Part shown: piece after piece, positions 33,273 through 33,500 of the stretch
Layout: each line of letters opens with the position of its first letter
How positions within the stretch are numbered: the first letter of the stretch is position 1
Origin: PALSA-1196 sp036833805
Lineage (GTDB): Bacteria; Pseudomonadota; Gammaproteobacteria; Steroidobacterales; Steroidobacteraceae
DNA: 33,500 nt
Direction: 5' to 3'
Assembly: GCA_036833805.1 (NCBI GenBank)
Contig: DAITPA010000016.1
Span: forward strand, 1-33,500
Made by a program: the position numbers and the translations under genes
Notes under the pieces: model-generated
What the model saw: the letters and a program-made list of their open reading frames with translations, nothing else
Databases searched by the model: none
Told to the model about the DNA's origin: nothing

Positions 33273-33500
33273 ATGAGTGCGCAAGATCCCAATTCCTGTA
33301 CTTTTGATTCCCTGGGGCTCGACCCGGCGCTGATGCGCGGCATAGCCGATGCCGGCTTTACCCAGTGCACGCCGATTCAGGCCCAGACGCTGCCGCGCGC
33401 ATTGCAGGGGCTCGATGTCGCCGGTCAAGCGCAGACCGGCACCGGCAAGACTGCCGCCTTTGTGGTCGCCCTGTATCAGGCGCTGTTGCGGCCCGGGCCG
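33273..33500 (+). CDS. rhlB: ATP-dependent RNA helicase RhlB, 5' part only
   Basis: The gene starts at the ATG at 33273 and runs off the window after 76 codons. The protein begins MSAQDPNSCTFDSLGLDPAL. It shows the DEAD-box Q motif (GFTQCTPIQAQTLP) and Walker A (AGQAQTGTGKTAAF). Divergent position next to trxA-rho, as in E. coli, identifies it as RhlB rather than another DEAD-box protein. RhlB unwinds RNA in the degradosome. The DEAD motif and C-terminal tail lie beyond the window. Confidence 0.85.
   Translation, partial: MSAQDPNSCTFDSLGLDPALMRGIADAGFTQCTPIQAQTLPRALQGLDVAGQAQTGTGKTAAFVVALYQALLRPGP

Overview
The window looks like a chromosomal segment of a high-GC gammaproteobacterium. The evidence is gene order: dusB-fis, purH-purD, accB-accC, rhlB/trxA-rho, the Kdo genes kdkA and waaA, glnE, and a tolC-type gene beside a PCMT-family gene. 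The combination of a CIRCE operator at groES-groEL, a GT9 glycosyltransferase with a DUF6165 partner, and an aro/acc/prm/dus/fis/pur run suggests a relative of the Steroidobacterales, Nevskiales or Xanthomonadales; that placement is inference. Two N-runs (24447-24546 and 31437-31446) show it is a draft scaffold, and identical 55-base flanks at the first point to a k-mer assembly junction, probably from a metagenome.

Layout. 1-3440 is an accessory zone: a small periplasmic cupin protein, a probable 3' remnant of a phage-type recombinase carrying a tRNA-end-like sequence, a small membrane protein, and a three-gene orphan operon lying between two near-identical 20-base palindromic repeats. 3441-5771 is a membrane PAS-PAS-GGDEF-EAL protein. 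5995-8144 holds a PCMT-like methyltransferase and a TolC-like outer-membrane channel. 8141-11883 is an envelope cluster: kdkA-waaA on the minus strand, a divergent GT9-DUF6165 pair on the plus strand, and a zinc-finger protein. 11997-15654 (minus) holds a beta-helix lipoprotein overlapping the start of glnE. 15908-17857 (minus) is groES-groEL with a promoter, a CIRCE operator and a terminator.

18067-30258 is one long plus-strand run with very small gaps: dsbD, tlpA-like, aroQ, accB, accC, prmA, a DUF3426 zinc-ribbon protein, dusB, fis, purH, purD and a BON-domain lipoprotein. It links periplasmic thiol redox, shikimate and fatty-acid synthesis, translation modification, nucleoid control and purine synthesis. 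30274-31134 (minus) is an outer-membrane beta-barrel protein. 31265-32981 (minus) is trxA-rho, and the window ends inside the divergent rhlB.

Most of the window is conserved housekeeping sequence. I found no convincing new multi-gene system. The best candidate for something undescribed is the repeat-bounded orphan operon at 1908-3385. Other points worth attention are two assembly gaps that break real genes, a DsbD with two N-terminal alpha domains, a probably degenerate EAL domain, and a beta-helix lipoprotein of unknown role.
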